The notes under the pieces are model-generated. The model was not told the DNA's origin, did no database searches, and was given only the letters and a program-made list of their open reading frames with translations. The translations under genes and the position numbers were made by a program. From assembly GCA_036558645.1 (NCBI GenBank), contig DATBFG010000101.1, forward strand, positions 11,426 to 75,425: a stretch of DNA of 64,000 nt. Direction: 5' to 3'. Positions 1 through 9,555 of this stretch are shown here, in pieces. How positions within the stretch are numbered: the stretch's first letter is position 1; every line of letters starts with the position of its first letter. Source of the DNA: DATBFG01 sp036558645 (lineage in GTDB: Bacteria > Acidobacteriota > Terriglobia > Terriglobales > Acidobacteriaceae).

Positions 1-1
1 C

Positions 2-799
2 AGGGAAGGAGTAACCACAATGCCGACGGTACCACCCGCTCTCAACGCATTGTGCCAGGCAGCAGAGGTCGGGCAATTTTCCAGTCATGGGACGCTTCGT
101 TGGGTTAAGTCTGGAGCTGCTCCTCTTGCGCCAGAGCTTGCGCGCCGCTTCACGTCGCTGACTGGCATTCTCGTATGTCAGGGATACGGGATGACAGAGG
201 CGTCTCCGGTCACGCACCTGGGATATCTCGATCCGGATCTCTACAAGCCAGATTCTATTGGTCAGCCTGTGGCCAAGACTGATTGCCGGATTATCGACGC
301 AAACAACAACGAGGTTGGACCTGACGAACCTGGTGAACTCGTTATGTGTGGCCCTCAGTTCATGCTGGGATATTGGAAGGAGCCACAAGCCACACAAACC
401 GTTTTCCGGGATGGCTGGTACTGGTCCGGAGACATTGTCACGCAAGATGAAAACAACTTCTTCCGGGTGGTCGACCGCCGTAAAGAGATGATCAAGTACA
501 AGGGATTCCCCGTGGCGCCGGCGGAAGTCGAGGGCGTGATCCTGGAACATCCCGCCGTGCGCGAGTGCGGAGTGGTAGGACGACCCGATGCGGCGGCCGG
601 AGAAATCCCTGTTGCCTTTGTCGCCCTTCGGGACAGTGCCATCGCTTGTGATCATCTAAAGGACGAAATCTGTGCTTTCGTCGCCGATCGACTGACAAAC
701 TACAAGCAGCCCCGTGAAGTGAGATTCATTGAGGCCGTCCCGAAAACTCCCTCCGGCAAAATTCTTCGCAGGGAGTTGCGCAAGGAATTCGGCTCCTAA
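2..799 (+). CDS. Acyl-CoA synthetase (AMP-dependent ligase), 3' part only
   Basis: C-terminal ~265 residues of an ANL-superfamily fatty-acid/4-coumarate-CoA ligase; the frame is open to the left window edge and the residues before the first ATG (REGVTT) fit the family, so the true start lies outside. Visible are GYGMTEASPV (acyl-adenylate motif), the hinge region YWSGDIV...DRRKEMIKYKGF and the C-terminal catalytic lysine in PKTPSGKILRREL. It would activate a carboxylic acid with ATP and CoA in the cytoplasm. Substrate cannot be told from the sequence. It reads toward a secreted protein gene with 110 bp between, so probably ends its own unit. Confidence 0.93.
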   Translation, partial: REGVTTMPTVPPALNALCQAAEVGQFSSHGTLRWVKSGAAPLAPELARRFTSLTGILVCQGYGMTEASPVTHLGYLDPDLYKPDSIGQPVAKTDCRIIDANNNEVGPDEPGELVMCGPQFMLGYWKEPQATQTVFRDGWYWSGDIVTQDENNFFRVVDRRKEMIKYKGFPVAPAEVEGVILEHPAVRECGVVGRPDAAAGEIPVAFVALRDSAIACDHLKDEICAFVADRLTNYKQPREVRFIEAVPKTPSGKILRRELRKEFGS

Positions 800-910
800 T
801 CCAAGGCCTACACGCTGAGGGCCAGTAGACTTCCCCCCTTATCCGGGGTATAGTGCCGACGGCTTGGCGGCCGTAACTGCCCTTACCTTTTCGATTGCGT
901 GAGGATCTCA

Positions 911-2383
911 ATGAAGCGCCTGCTCTACACAGCGGTACTCTGCCTCTTTTCAGTTTGTGCGTTCGCACAGAACCAACTGGTAAAGATCAGCGTCGACCGG
1001 TTCACCAACACTGACAGCGTTCACCGGACCGAAGTTGAACCGGATACTTTCGCGTGGGGCTCGACCATAGTCAGCGCCTTCCATGTTGCGCGACGTCCAG
1101 GAAATGTTGGCTGGGGCAGCGCTGACGTAGGCTTCGCCACGTCAACTGATGGCGGAGCAACCTGGCACTTCGGCAACCTGCCGGGCCTGACCGTCAACTT
1201 TAAGAACGGCCCCTATGGCGCTGCAGCCGATCCCTCGGTGGCCTATGACGCGAAGCACGCGGTATGGCTCATCTCGACTCTGCCACTCGCCGGCCTCGGG
1301 AACGATAACCTGATCGGCGATGTCGCCGTCAGCCGTTCTGCGGATGGCCTGCACTGGAGTAATCCCATCCCGATTGACACAACCCATCTCGACGACAAGA
1401 ACTGGACGGTCTGTGATAACACTCCGACCAGTCCGTTTTATGGGAATTGCTACACGGAATGGGATCAGGCTTTCGGCAGCGGTGACATTCTTGTCAGTAC
1501 ATCCAGCGATGGCGGACTCACCTGGAGTCGAGGAGTCGCTTCCGCTGACCACGCCTTCGGATTGGGCGGCGAACCTGTCATTCAACCGAACGGGAACGTC
1601 ATCGTTCCCTTCGAAGGATTCGCGATCGAAGCCACCACGTCTACCGATGGAGGCAAAACCTTTGCTCGCAGCGTGACGATCTCCAACATCAATCAGCACG
1701 GGGAGGCAGGAGGATTTCGAAATCCGAACCTTCCTTCTGTCGAGATCGACGGGGCCGGCAAGGTATATGTAGTCTGGTCTGACTGCCGCTTTCGCGCGGG
1801 ATGCAAATCGAACGATATCGTCATGAGCACTTCAACCGACGGTAGCAACTGGACTCCGGCCGCCCGCATTCCGATCGATCCTCTGACCAGCACCGTCGAT
1901 CACTTCATTCCAGGCATCGGAGTTGACCCGGCAACATCCGGAGATACAGCCCACTTGACGCTTGTGTATTACTTCTTCCCGGTCTCGAGCTGCGGAAACT
2001 CGTGTCAGTTGGATGTTGGATACGTAACATCGGCGGATGGTGGACAAACCTGGACTGCCGGAAAGAAGATCGCAGGATCGATGCAATTGAAGTGGCTGCC
2101 ACTGTCCGACAACGGCTATATGGTTGCCGATTACATCAGCGTGTCGTACACAAACGGCAACGCTTTCCCTGTATTTGCCGTCGCTAAGCCACCAGTCGGC
2201 AGCACGCTGGACGAAGCGATGTATACAACAAAGAATCCGCTCACGTCCTCACCAGATGAACCTCGCTTCAGTTCGAAAGACGAAAAACCAATACCGGGAG
2301 CCAAGTCCGACTTTAATCGTAAGGTTTACTACGACGACGAAGGACGAAGAGAAATTCCCAAGTCGCGGATGAAACAGCGTTGA
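911..2383 (+). CDS. Secreted BNR-repeat (sialidase-fold) protein
   Basis: The ATG at 911 is preferred over an in-frame GTG at 899 because GAGG lies 6 nt upstream and it gives a clean signal peptide (MKRLLYTAVLCLFSVCAFAQ). The mature part carries at least five Asp-box/BNR motifs of the form S-x-D-G-G-x-T-W (STDGGATWHFG, SSDGGLTWS, STDGGKTFA, STDGSNWTP, SADGGQTW), as in six-bladed sialidase propellers. The catalytic Arg triad of true sialidases cannot be assigned, so a general exported propeller or glycan-related protein is the safe reading. The last ~45 residues are hydrophilic and basic. No operon partner is apparent. Confidence 0.85.
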   Translation: MKRLLYTAVLCLFSVCAFAQNQLVKISVDRFTNTDSVHRTEVEPDTFAWGSTIVSAFHVARRPGNVGWGSADVGFATSTDGGATWHFGNLPGLTVNFKNGPYGAAADPSVAYDAKHAVWLISTLPLAGLGNDNLIGDVAVSRSADGLHWSNPIPIDTTHLDDKNWTVCDNTPTSPFYGNCYTEWDQAFGSGDILVSTSSDGGLTWSRGVASADHAFGLGGEPVIQPNGNVIVPFEGFAIEATTSTDGGKTFARSVTISNINQHGEAGGFRNPNLPSVEIDGAGKVYVVWSDCRFRAGCKSNDIVMSTSTDGSNWTPAARIPIDPLTSTVDHFIPGIGVDPATSGDTAHLTLVYYFFPVSSCGNSCQLDVGYVTSADGGQTWTAGKKIAGSMQLKWLPLSDNGYMVADYISVSYTNGNAFPVFAVAKPPVGSTLDEAMYTTKNPLTSSPDEPRFSSKDEKPIPGAKSDFNRKVYYDDEGRREIPKSRMKQR

Positions 2384-2460
2384 TAGATGCGCGCTGAGAG
2401 CCTCTACCTTGAAGATGAAGTCAAAGAACTGCTTTTTGAAAACTGCTAGACTCTCTCCAG

Positions 2461-2769
2461 ATGCGCACGGACATCCTGCCGCTCTGTGACAAGCACTTCC
2501 GTACCATGGAGGCATGCGTCGCCCCCTATAACGCTGACTATTTCATCGAATTCTTCCGTTGTACCGAGAAGTTCTGCGGACGCTGCTTTGGCGAACGTGT
2601 GGGATACATCACACCCAAACGCGGAGAAGACCCGATTCTTACTCCCAACCAACCCCGCTGTGAAATGCACGGACGTCCGATGTTCATCAAAAGCCTCGAT
2701 CGGCAGAGAAACTTGGTTCACTACGCTTGCGCAGAACCGGACTGCCACGAGACTTTAGTTCGGGGATAG
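2461..2769 (+). CDS. Small Cys/His-rich protein with an internal duplication
   Basis: 102-residue protein of unknown family. Two halves share one pattern: C9-x2-H12 ... C34-x4-C39 and C67-x2-H70 ... C90-x4-C95, with 21 and 19 residues between the pairs. This looks like two structural zinc sites made by an internal duplication. No signal peptide or membrane segment. A further C42 follows the first site. The gene sits 78 bp after the BNR gene and 47 bp before a GNAT gene, all on the same strand. No clear Shine-Dalgarno is seen before the ATG. Function unknown. Confidence 0.65.
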   Translation: MRTDILPLCDKHFRTMEACVAPYNADYFIEFFRCTEKFCGRCFGERVGYITPKRGEDPILTPNQPRCEMHGRPMFIKSLDRQRNLVHYACAEPDCHETLVRG

Positions 2770-2815
2770 TTGGACTTCTCCGTCTCGGGCCTAGATAAGA
2801 TTTCTTTCATCACGA

Positions 2816-3295
2816 ATGCAAATACGAGGCGCACAACTCGAGGAAGCTGACCAGATCTCGGCTCTCATCAACAATGCCTTCCGCTCCGAGCGGTTCTTCG
2901 CTGAGGGCGAGCGGACGAATCCCGAGAAAATTCAGGCTCTCCTCGAGACAGGAAAGTTTCTCCTAATGGTGGATGAAGGCACGATCGTGGGTTGCATCTA
3001 CTACGAGATCCGTGGAGAACGTGGTTATTTTGGTTTGCTCGCAGTCCATACGGATCGTCAGCGTTCAGGCATCGGCGCAAAACTCGTCACAGCAGCCGAG
3101 CAGGGGTGCGTTGCTGCAGGTTGCCGGTTTATGGACCTCACGATTGTGAATTTGCGAACGGAACTGCCAGGCTACTACCAGCGGCTGGGTTACAAGGAAA
3201 ACGGTACACTCCCCTTCCCCGCAGATCAGCAGTCCAAGGTCCCCGTACATCTCGTCCGAATGTCGAAGAATCTCCAAGAAGCAGCAATGACTTAG
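2816..3295 (+). CDS. GNAT-family N-acetyltransferase
   Basis: 159 residues, the usual length of a single GNAT domain. The start MQIRGAQLEEADQISALINNAF matches the family's first strand and helix, FGLLAVHTDRQRSGIGAKLV is the acetyl-CoA pyrophosphate loop (Q/R-x-x-G-x-G/A at about residues 81-86), and the C-terminal part PGYYQRLGYKENG is the typical alpha4-beta7 segment. It would transfer acetyl from acetyl-CoA to an unknown amine. The end lies only 4 bp from the convergent EVE-domain gene. Confidence 0.9.
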   Translation: MQIRGAQLEEADQISALINNAFRSERFFAEGERTNPEKIQALLETGKFLLMVDEGTIVGCIYYEIRGERGYFGLLAVHTDRQRSGIGAKLVTAAEQGCVAAGCRFMDLTIVNLRTELPGYYQRLGYKENGTLPFPADQQSKVPVHLVRMSKNLQEAAMT

Positions 3296-3298
3296 ACT

Positions 3299-3679
3299 CT
3301 ACCGCTTGGTGAGGAATTCGTACTGCTCATCGGTCAAGGGAACGACGCTCAGCCGCCCCTGCCTGACGAGTGGAGAATCAGCAAAGAATTTCTTGGATTT
3401 GATTTCTGCGAGAGTCGCTGGATTCGTAATCGCCTTCCCTGCCGTGATCTTTACTTGCGGATTCCTTGCATCAGAGGCATCGACGGACACGACGCTGGCA
3501 GTTCCAACGGCAGTCTTCTCGTCACCCGTGTGATAGATCACAAGGTGCTCCCCTGATTTCATGGCGCGCAAATACTTCAATGCAACGGGATTGCTCACTC
3601 CGTCCCATATGGTGGTCTTCTCACGCATGAGATCGGCAAAGGAATAGGTCGCTGGTTCAGTTTTGAGGAGATAGTTCAT
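3299..3679 (-). CDS. EVE-domain protein (modified-base-binding fold)
   Basis: 126 residues covering a complete EVE domain (PUA-like fold). Recognisable are the N-terminal MNYLLKTEPATYSFADL, the W-D-G-V-x-N-P-x-A motif (WDGVSNPVALKYLR) and GEHLVIYHTGDEK. In the family the aromatic cage binds modified bases such as 5-methylcytosine, or modified RNA; bacterial stand-alone members are thought to act in nucleic-acid or tRNA modification pathways. It stands alone here, convergent with the GNAT gene. Confidence 0.9.
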   Translation of the reverse strand: MNYLLKTEPATYSFADLMREKTTIWDGVSNPVALKYLRAMKSGEHLVIYHTGDEKTAVGTASVVSVDASDARNPQVKITAGKAITNPATLAEIKSKKFFADSPLVRQGRLSVVPLTDEQYEFLTKR

Positions 3680-3808
3680 TAGAAACTTCGGATTGCCGAA
3701 TTAGGGGTTTCAGAATGTAAGAATCAAACGGCTTTGAGCCACGAATTCTGCATTCGAGAATCTTCAATTCTGAACTTCTTCAATCCTACCCTTTCACTTC
3801 TGGCTACT

Positions 3809-4246
3809 TCACTGCGGTTTCTCATCCTTCGGTGCGTCCTCTGTCTTCGCCTCGCTAGGCTTTTCCTTGTCCTTATAAACGGAGAACTGCTCCTGTGGAC
3901 GTTTCATCTTCACCGTGATTTCCATCGTCGCTTGATTTACGTCGAAATCTTCGCCGAACGTCTGAAACCCGGGTGCCAACACCTGAATCCGGAGCTTGCC
4001 GTAGGGAACACCGTCGTAGCTGGCCTTGCCCTCGGCGTCTGCCTTTAATTCCAGGCCGCCCTTAGACTGCGTACCATCTCTCTTGATCGGGTGCAGGACG
4101 ACCGCGGCATTACGGATCGGCTTGCCGTTGTAATCCTTGACTACCACGAAGTTCAGAATGGCGGTTTCATTCTCTGCAAACGCCGCCCCATACAGCAAAA
4201 TCAAGACGCCAAGACCGTACCCGAGCTTCTTCATGATTGCAGACAT
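3809..4246 (-). CDS. Exported protein with a carboxypeptidase-regulatory-like (Ig-fold) domain
   Basis: Signal peptide KKLGYGLGVLILLYGAAFA is followed by a beta-rich domain (VVVKDYNGKPIRNAAVVLHP ... YDGVPYGKLRIQVLAPGFQTF) typical of CarboxypepD_reg-like/transthyretin-like folds, then a charged Lys/Glu-rich tail (PSEAKTEDAPKDEKPQ). Likely periplasmic or surface located. Start is uncertain: ATG at 4246 has AAAGG about 9 nt upstream, ATG at 4234 begins directly at MKKLG; a longer reading from 4345 lacks support. Divergent from groESL. Confidence 0.75.
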   Translation of the reverse strand: MSAIMKKLGYGLGVLILLYGAAFAENETAILNFVVVKDYNGKPIRNAAVVLHPIKRDGTQSKGGLELKADAEGKASYDGVPYGKLRIQVLAPGFQTFGEDFDVNQATMEITVKMKRPQEQFSVYKDKEKPSEAKTEDAPKDEKPQ

Positions 4247-4471
4247 TTTAGCAAGCCTTTTCACGCTGTCACCTCGCCGATTCGACTGCAACGCTCGGAT
4301 GGCATTCTCTTGTGGTCTCCTCGAAAATGCCTGTTTGGGAAGCACCTCTATTTTTTTCAGCTGCGATTGACGACCGCAAGCTGATTTGGAGATCCCCTCA
4401 AGCGGGCCCGGCTAAAACAGAACAAGCGGTTTAGTACCAATAACTTATTACGTTTCATGCCGGACCGCTGC

Positions 4472-4499
4472 TTGACAACCGAGCCGCTACCTTTTTAAA
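4472..4499 (+). promoter_or_regulatory. Sigma70-type promoter of groESL
   Basis: TTGACA at 4472-4477 and a -10-like TTTAAA at 4494-4499 separated by 16 bp. The CIRCE operator begins at the next base, the usual position for HrcA repression at the transcription start. Confidence 0.7.
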
Positions 4500-4526
4500 C
4501 TAGCACTCACCGTGATTGAGTGCTAA
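4500..4526 (+). promoter_or_regulatory. CIRCE operator (HrcA binding site)
   Basis: CTAGCACTC, nine bases, then GAGTGCTAA: the CIRCE inverted repeat (TTAGCACTC-N9-GAGTGCTAA) with a single change at the first base. It lies immediately after the -10 and 69 bp before the groES start, so HrcA control of the operon is expected. hrcA itself is not in this window. Confidence 0.93.
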
Positions 4527-4594
4527 CAGCGCAGATCCGGTCCCGTCATCAACCCTAAACTTAGATACCAAGCGGAAAGGAGTCTGTAAGAATT

Positions 4595-4924
4595 ATGGCT
4601 ACCAAGTTCACCCCTCTGCACGACCGCATCCTGGTTCGGCGCGTTGAAGAAGCCACCACTACCCGGGGCGGCATCATCATCCCCGACTCGGCTAAGGACA
4701 AGCCGCAGGAAGGCGAAGTCATCTCCACCGGCCAAGGCCGCAGCAACGAAGAAGGCAAGGTATTCCCTCTCGCAGTGAAAGAAGGCGACCGCATTCTGTT
4801 CGGCAAGTACGCCGGCACTGAAATCAAGATTGACGGCGAAGATTTCCTCATCATGAAGGAAGACGAAGTTCTGGGCATACTCTCCGGCGTAGCGAAGAAA
4901 GAAACTGCCGGATCGCGCAAGTAG
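4595..4924 (+). CDS. groES: Co-chaperonin GroES
   Basis: 109 residues, slightly longer than the usual 95-100 through a C-terminal tail (GVAKKETAGSRK). The start FTPLHDRILVRRVE, the mobile loop EATTTRGGIIIPDSAKDK and the FGKYAGTEIKIDGEDFLIM segment are diagnostic. It caps the GroEL ring during protein folding in the cytoplasm. AAGGAG ends 12 nt before the ATG, a rather long spacing. First gene of the CIRCE-controlled groES-groEL operon, 79 bp before groEL. Confidence 0.98.
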   Translation: MATKFTPLHDRILVRRVEEATTTRGGIIIPDSAKDKPQEGEVISTGQGRSNEEGKVFPLAVKEGDRILFGKYAGTEIKIDGEDFLIMKEDEVLGILSGVAKKETAGSRK

Positions 4925-5003
4925 TCGTCGAGCTTCGGACATAGTCGTCAGCCCAGCCGCTGACGCAAGAATCCAAATCGAAATTTCTTAGGAGATAAAA
5001 GCA

Positions 5004-6668
<1,665 letters not shown>

Positions 6669-6694
6669 ACCAGTCGTCAGTCGTTAGCAAAACC

Positions 6695-6730
6695 AGAGCC
6701 CTGCCAAAAGCGGGGCTCTATTTGTTTTTA
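6695..6730 (+). terminator. Rho-independent terminator of groESL
   Basis: Ten-base-pair stem (6695-6704 with 6710-6719, one T-G wobble), five-base loop CAAAA, then TTTGTTTTTA. A degenerate second version of the same region follows at about 6741-6812 (CAGTCGTCAG, then AAGCCCTGCGAAG...GGGACTCTGTTTTCTT), as if the tail were duplicated. Confidence 0.85.
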
Positions 6731-6982
6731 GGCAAAGAACCAGTCGTCAGATATTAATCGTCCATTCGTTAACAAAGCCAAAAGCCCTGCGAAGTTGGGA
6801 CTCTGTTTTCTTCGCACTCGTGACTTCCGCAAATTCAGAGGTCAGGTTTCAGAATGCAGATTTAACAAATCGCTTCGCTACCTTCGAATATGAAGTCTCA
6901 GGTACTGATCTCAAGCTGAGGTGCTTACTCGACCATTCTTGTTACCAATGGACATGTCCTCACTCGGCCTGTAGTTACATTG

Positions 6983-6994
6983 CGTAACGTTACG
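6983..6994. promoter_or_regulatory. Perfect 12-bp palindrome CGTAACGTTACG
   Basis: Symmetric site within the 390-bp gene-free stretch after groEL, about 70 bp before the small gene at 7062. It has the shape of an operator for a dimeric regulator; the regulator is unknown. Confidence 0.35.
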
Positions 6995-7011
6995 AGAGGC
7001 CGTATCAGTGT

Positions 7012-7050
7012 TGAGACGCCCCGAGAAAGGCCGTCTCACAAATGAGACGG
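7012..7050 (+). promoter_or_regulatory. Three-armed alternative hairpin before the ORF at 7062
   Basis: CCGTCTCA (7031-7038) can pair with TGAGACGG (7043-7050) across a 4-base loop CAAA, or with the upstream TGAGACG (7012-7018) across 13 bases. The two structures exclude each other, as in leader attenuators. It lies 11 bp before the ATG at 7062, so it could influence translation. No uridine run follows, so it is not a plain terminator. Confidence 0.4.
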
Positions 7051-7061
7051 CGGCGGTTAGC

Positions 7062-7349
7062 ATGCTCTCCCACCGGTATGTCCTTCTCTCCCAACATCAC
7101 GTTTATTACGTTGCTGCGTACACCGATTCCGGTCGCTTGATGGTTTGTGATCACCAGCACCAAACCATTTTGTCGGCTGTCGCTTGCATTTCATCGGCGG
7201 GCGGCTATGTCGTAGCCGTCGACAATGGCCGGATACGCGAATTAAATCCGGACGAAGAAAGCGAGTTCCAACGAATCGTTCACGGAACGCTCGGACCCTA
7301 CCGAAATAGGTGCTCTGCTCTTGTCCAGTTTCGCTTCGAATTTCTATGA
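7062..7349 (+). CDS. Hypothetical small protein
   Basis: 95 residues if the ATG at 7062 is used; an in-frame GTG at 7008 would make it 113. The sequence (MLSHRYVLLSQHHVYYVAAY...CDHQHQTILSAVAC) has no signal peptide and resembles no family I recognise. The C-terminal half contains GGYVVAVDNGRIRELNPDEE. Ribosome binding site weak (GGCGGTTAGC). The ATG choice leaves the paired hairpin at 7031-7050 in the leader. Confidence 0.45.
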   Translation: MLSHRYVLLSQHHVYYVAAYTDSGRLMVCDHQHQTILSAVACISSAGGYVVAVDNGRIRELNPDEESEFQRIVHGTLGPYRNRCSALVQFRFEFL

Positions 7350-7395
7350 GTAATTTTGAGTAACGAGTTAGTGACAGACCGGCAGGTTCTACGCA

Positions 7396-7683
7396 CTAGA
7401 GGCTGAATCCATTTTCGCGAAGGATATCGTCGGGTACATCGCGATCCTGCACCTTGACTACTCCTCCAAGTCCGGCCTGACGTATCTGTGAGACTGTTGC
7501 CGCAATGATGGCGTCATCTACTCCCATGTTCCCGAGGATCGCTTCCACCTCGGCCATCGCGTTGGGATTGAATGGCGGGAGTGTATACGCCGTGCCGACT
7601 CCCCCGCCCTCGTTCGTGCTTTTTATGCACGACAACTGAACCCGGCCAGTGTTCATCTTGTTCAGCGTGATCAGAACCTTCAT
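7396..7683 (-). CDS. Hypothetical small protein
   Basis: 95-residue cytoplasmic protein of unknown family: MKVLITLNKMNTGRVQLSC..., central PPFNPNAMAEVEAILGNMG and C-terminus DRDVPDDILRENGFSL. The frame stays open far upstream to 8172, but that part is low-complexity and repeat-derived (two LESRF copies, GGGG runs) and is unlikely to be translated; ATG 7683 or 7701 are the plausible starts. Convergent with the small ORF ending at 7349. Confidence 0.5.
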   Translation of the reverse strand: MKVLITLNKMNTGRVQLSCIKSTNEGGGVGTAYTLPPFNPNAMAEVEAILGNMGVDDAIIAATVSQIRQAGLGGVVKVQDRDVPDDILRENGFSL

Positions 7684-8018
7684 TCGTCGATTATCCACCA
7701 TCGGCTGGGAATCGAATCCAATGACGTAGGCAAGATGGTGTAGGTCGAATCGCGAATGCCCAAACTGGGGGCACCCCCCTCCCCCCGTTTTTCGCCAAAA
7801 TCTTGATTCTAAAGAGCCGGATCCGTGGTAAGACTCGCAAAATCTAGATTCCAGAGAAGTTACGGGTAAAATCTTCCAAATAAAGGCGTTACTGAGCCTT
7901 TGACCTTCAGCCCAGCTACTAGCTCTACGTAGATCGTCCGTCTTCGCAGCTGGCCGCATGTCTATGAGGTTGCCAAAGAGCAAAACAACAAAGGCTCCTG
8001 TCGGGAGCCCAAAGCTAC
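7684..8018. other. Gene-free stretch with a short tandem repeat and G/C tracts
   Basis: No credible gene. It holds a G5 tract and two C6 tracts (7766-7787) next to two related ~24-bp units (7793-7816 and 7836-7859, both containing AAAATCT-GATTC) 43 bp apart, and a GGCTCC/GGAGCC hairpin at 7993-8009. The C-tract plus AAAATCTTGATTC unit has the look of a dispersed intergenic repeat. Confidence 0.5.
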
Positions 8019-8142
8019 GTGTCTTTTTTCGGTGTTTCTCGAGAGAAACACTAACCCAGTTCAGCGTGACATATCCAGCGCTCTGGGCGCAGTGACGAGA
8101 ATCACGCGGTGCAGTGATAGTGTTTCTCTTGTGGTTGGTATC
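8019..8142. repeat. Copy A of a ~120-bp direct repeat flanking the SGNH gene
   Basis: Matches 9384-9500 in order: GTGTCT-TTTTCGGT, CACTAACCCAGTT, TTGACATA-like, a C/G-rich middle, ATCACGC, AGTGATAG, TTGGTATCA. Copy A also holds a perfect inverted repeat GTGTTTCTC (8032-8040) - GA - GAGAAACAC (8043-8051), with a third GTGTTTCTC at 8120-8128. It ends 5 bp before the ATG at 8148 and so probably contains that gene's control region. Confidence 0.65.
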
Positions 8143-8147
8143 ACCCA

Positions 8148-9341
8148 ATGAATAGACGCTTCGGTTCTGCATTCTTCGCCATTCTTGGATACGGCGTTTT
8201 TTGTATCTGTGCTGGAATTGTCGCTCTTGAAGGAATTTGTTTCATCGGCTGGAAAGCCTACGACTACTCAGTGCATGGAGAATCGTCGAGAGAGAATCAC
8301 GGAAACATCAGCCCCGCCTATGCGAATTACAGTTGGGCGCCTGAGTTCTGGAAGGAAGAGCAGTTGAGGTGGAAATCTCAACGTGCTAGCTATGTTCCCT
8401 TCCTGATCTGGGGGATTGCCAGCTGGCATGGAAAATATGTCAACACAGATACGAATGAGTACGGGGAATGGCGCAGGACCATCAACAATATTGCCTCGTC
8501 CTGTCAAGAACCGCACACGACTTCGATTTGGATGTTCGGTGGTTCAACTCTATATGGAACTGGTGTGCCGGACTGGGCAACCATTCCTTCCTATTTGTCG
8601 CAGATATTGAACACAGCTAGCACGTGCGCACGTGTCACCAACTTTGGTGTCGAGGGATATGGCAGTGATCAGGAAGTAATGCTTCTGATCGCTCAACTGA
8701 AGGCAGGGCGACGACCGGACATCCTAATTTTCTATGATGGAGTCAATGATGCTTATGCCGGGGCTGTCTCTCCTGCCATTCCAGGAGCGCACGTGGGATT
8801 CGAGCGGATCAAGGGAAGGGTTGAAGGTGCTCTTGCCTCGCGGGTCGACTTCCTTAGTTCCACCTCCACAATGCGAACCGCCAAAAGTTGTCTGGCTCTT
8901 TTCGGGCGAAAAGAGTACCCGGCGTCGGCAGACATAAGGGCGAAAGCTGTTGGGACTCTCGACAACTACGAGGCAAATCTCAGAATTGTGCGGAGCCTCG
9001 CTCAACTCTACAACTTCAAACTCTTTTGCTTTTGGCAGCCGGCGCTGATCTATGGCGAGAAACCGCTCACTCCATTCGAGCGCAAAATCGTCGAGGAGCA
9101 CCGTGAGGTGTTAGACGCACACTACAACGGGAACGGGCCGTTTCGGTCGTGGTCGACCGTCTACGATGAGGCAGCACGACGTTCTGCAAGCGACCAGAAC
9201 TTCGTCTTCCTGGGACGCATTTTTGATGTCGTGCCCGAACCGCTCTATATAGATGAGTGGATGCATCTGGCTCCTGAAGGAAATCTCTTGTTGGCACAGA
9301 CAATAGCCGGACACGTTCGGCCTAAGGATTGGGAGAAATAA
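8148..9341 (+). CDS. Membrane-anchored SGNH/GDSL-type hydrolase-like protein
   Basis: 397 residues. One N-terminal membrane segment (about 8-34) suggests an envelope-anchored protein. Catalytic blocks are visible: FGGSTLYGTG with Ser133 (block I, GGS replacing GDS), NFGVEGYGSDQE (block II), FYDGVNDA with Asn200 (block III), and the C-terminal D369/H373 in DEWMHLAPEGN (block V). Such proteins act as esterases or acetyl-group hydrolases on glycans or lipids; the substrate is not evident. It is bracketed by copies of a ~120-bp repeat. Confidence 0.8.
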   Translation: MNRRFGSAFFAILGYGVFCICAGIVALEGICFIGWKAYDYSVHGESSRENHGNISPAYANYSWAPEFWKEEQLRWKSQRASYVPFLIWGIASWHGKYVNTDTNEYGEWRRTINNIASSCQEPHTTSIWMFGGSTLYGTGVPDWATIPSYLSQILNTASTCARVTNFGVEGYGSDQEVMLLIAQLKAGRRPDILIFYDGVNDAYAGAVSPAIPGAHVGFERIKGRVEGALASRVDFLSSTSTMRTAKSCLALFGRKEYPASADIRAKAVGTLDNYEANLRIVRSLAQLYNFKLFCFWQPALIYGEKPLTPFERKIVEEHREVLDAHYNGNGPFRSWSTVYDEAARRSASDQNFVFLGRIFDVVPEPLYIDEWMHLAPEGNLLLAQTIAGHVRPKDWEK

Positions 9342-9383
9342 GACTTCCTTACCAAGAACCTCGAAGCCCGATGAAGGAAGGGT

Positions 9384-9500
9384 TAGTGTCTCTTTTCGGT
9401 ACTCTCAAGCAAGGCACTAACCCAGTTTCAGGTTGACATAGGGCAGCACGATGGTTGCCGTCCTGAACATCACGCAATAGAGTGATAGCACTTGGTATCA
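9384..9500. repeat. Copy B of the ~120-bp direct repeat
   Basis: Downstream counterpart of 8019-8142, about two-thirds identical by eye. Shared blocks: GTGTCTCTTTTCGGTA, GCACTAACCCAGTTTCAG, TTGACATA, ATCACGCAAT, AGTGATAG and TTGGTATCAG. The GTGTTTCTC arms of copy A are degraded here. Confidence 0.65.
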
Positions 9501-9555
9501 GAATCGAGAAATGTCCCGCCTGATCCGGATTCTCCAGAATGGCTGATCTGATTCT

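Noticed and set aside
7993..8009. GGCTCC/GGAGCC hairpin as a terminator
   Set aside because: Stem is only 6 bp, the T-run comes 15 bases later on the plus strand, and no gene ends just before it on either strand.
7684..8172. N-terminal extension of the leftward small gene at 7396
   Set aside because: The extension crosses the repeat units and C/G tracts, has no ribosome binding site and no protein-like pattern, and overlaps the SGNH gene start.
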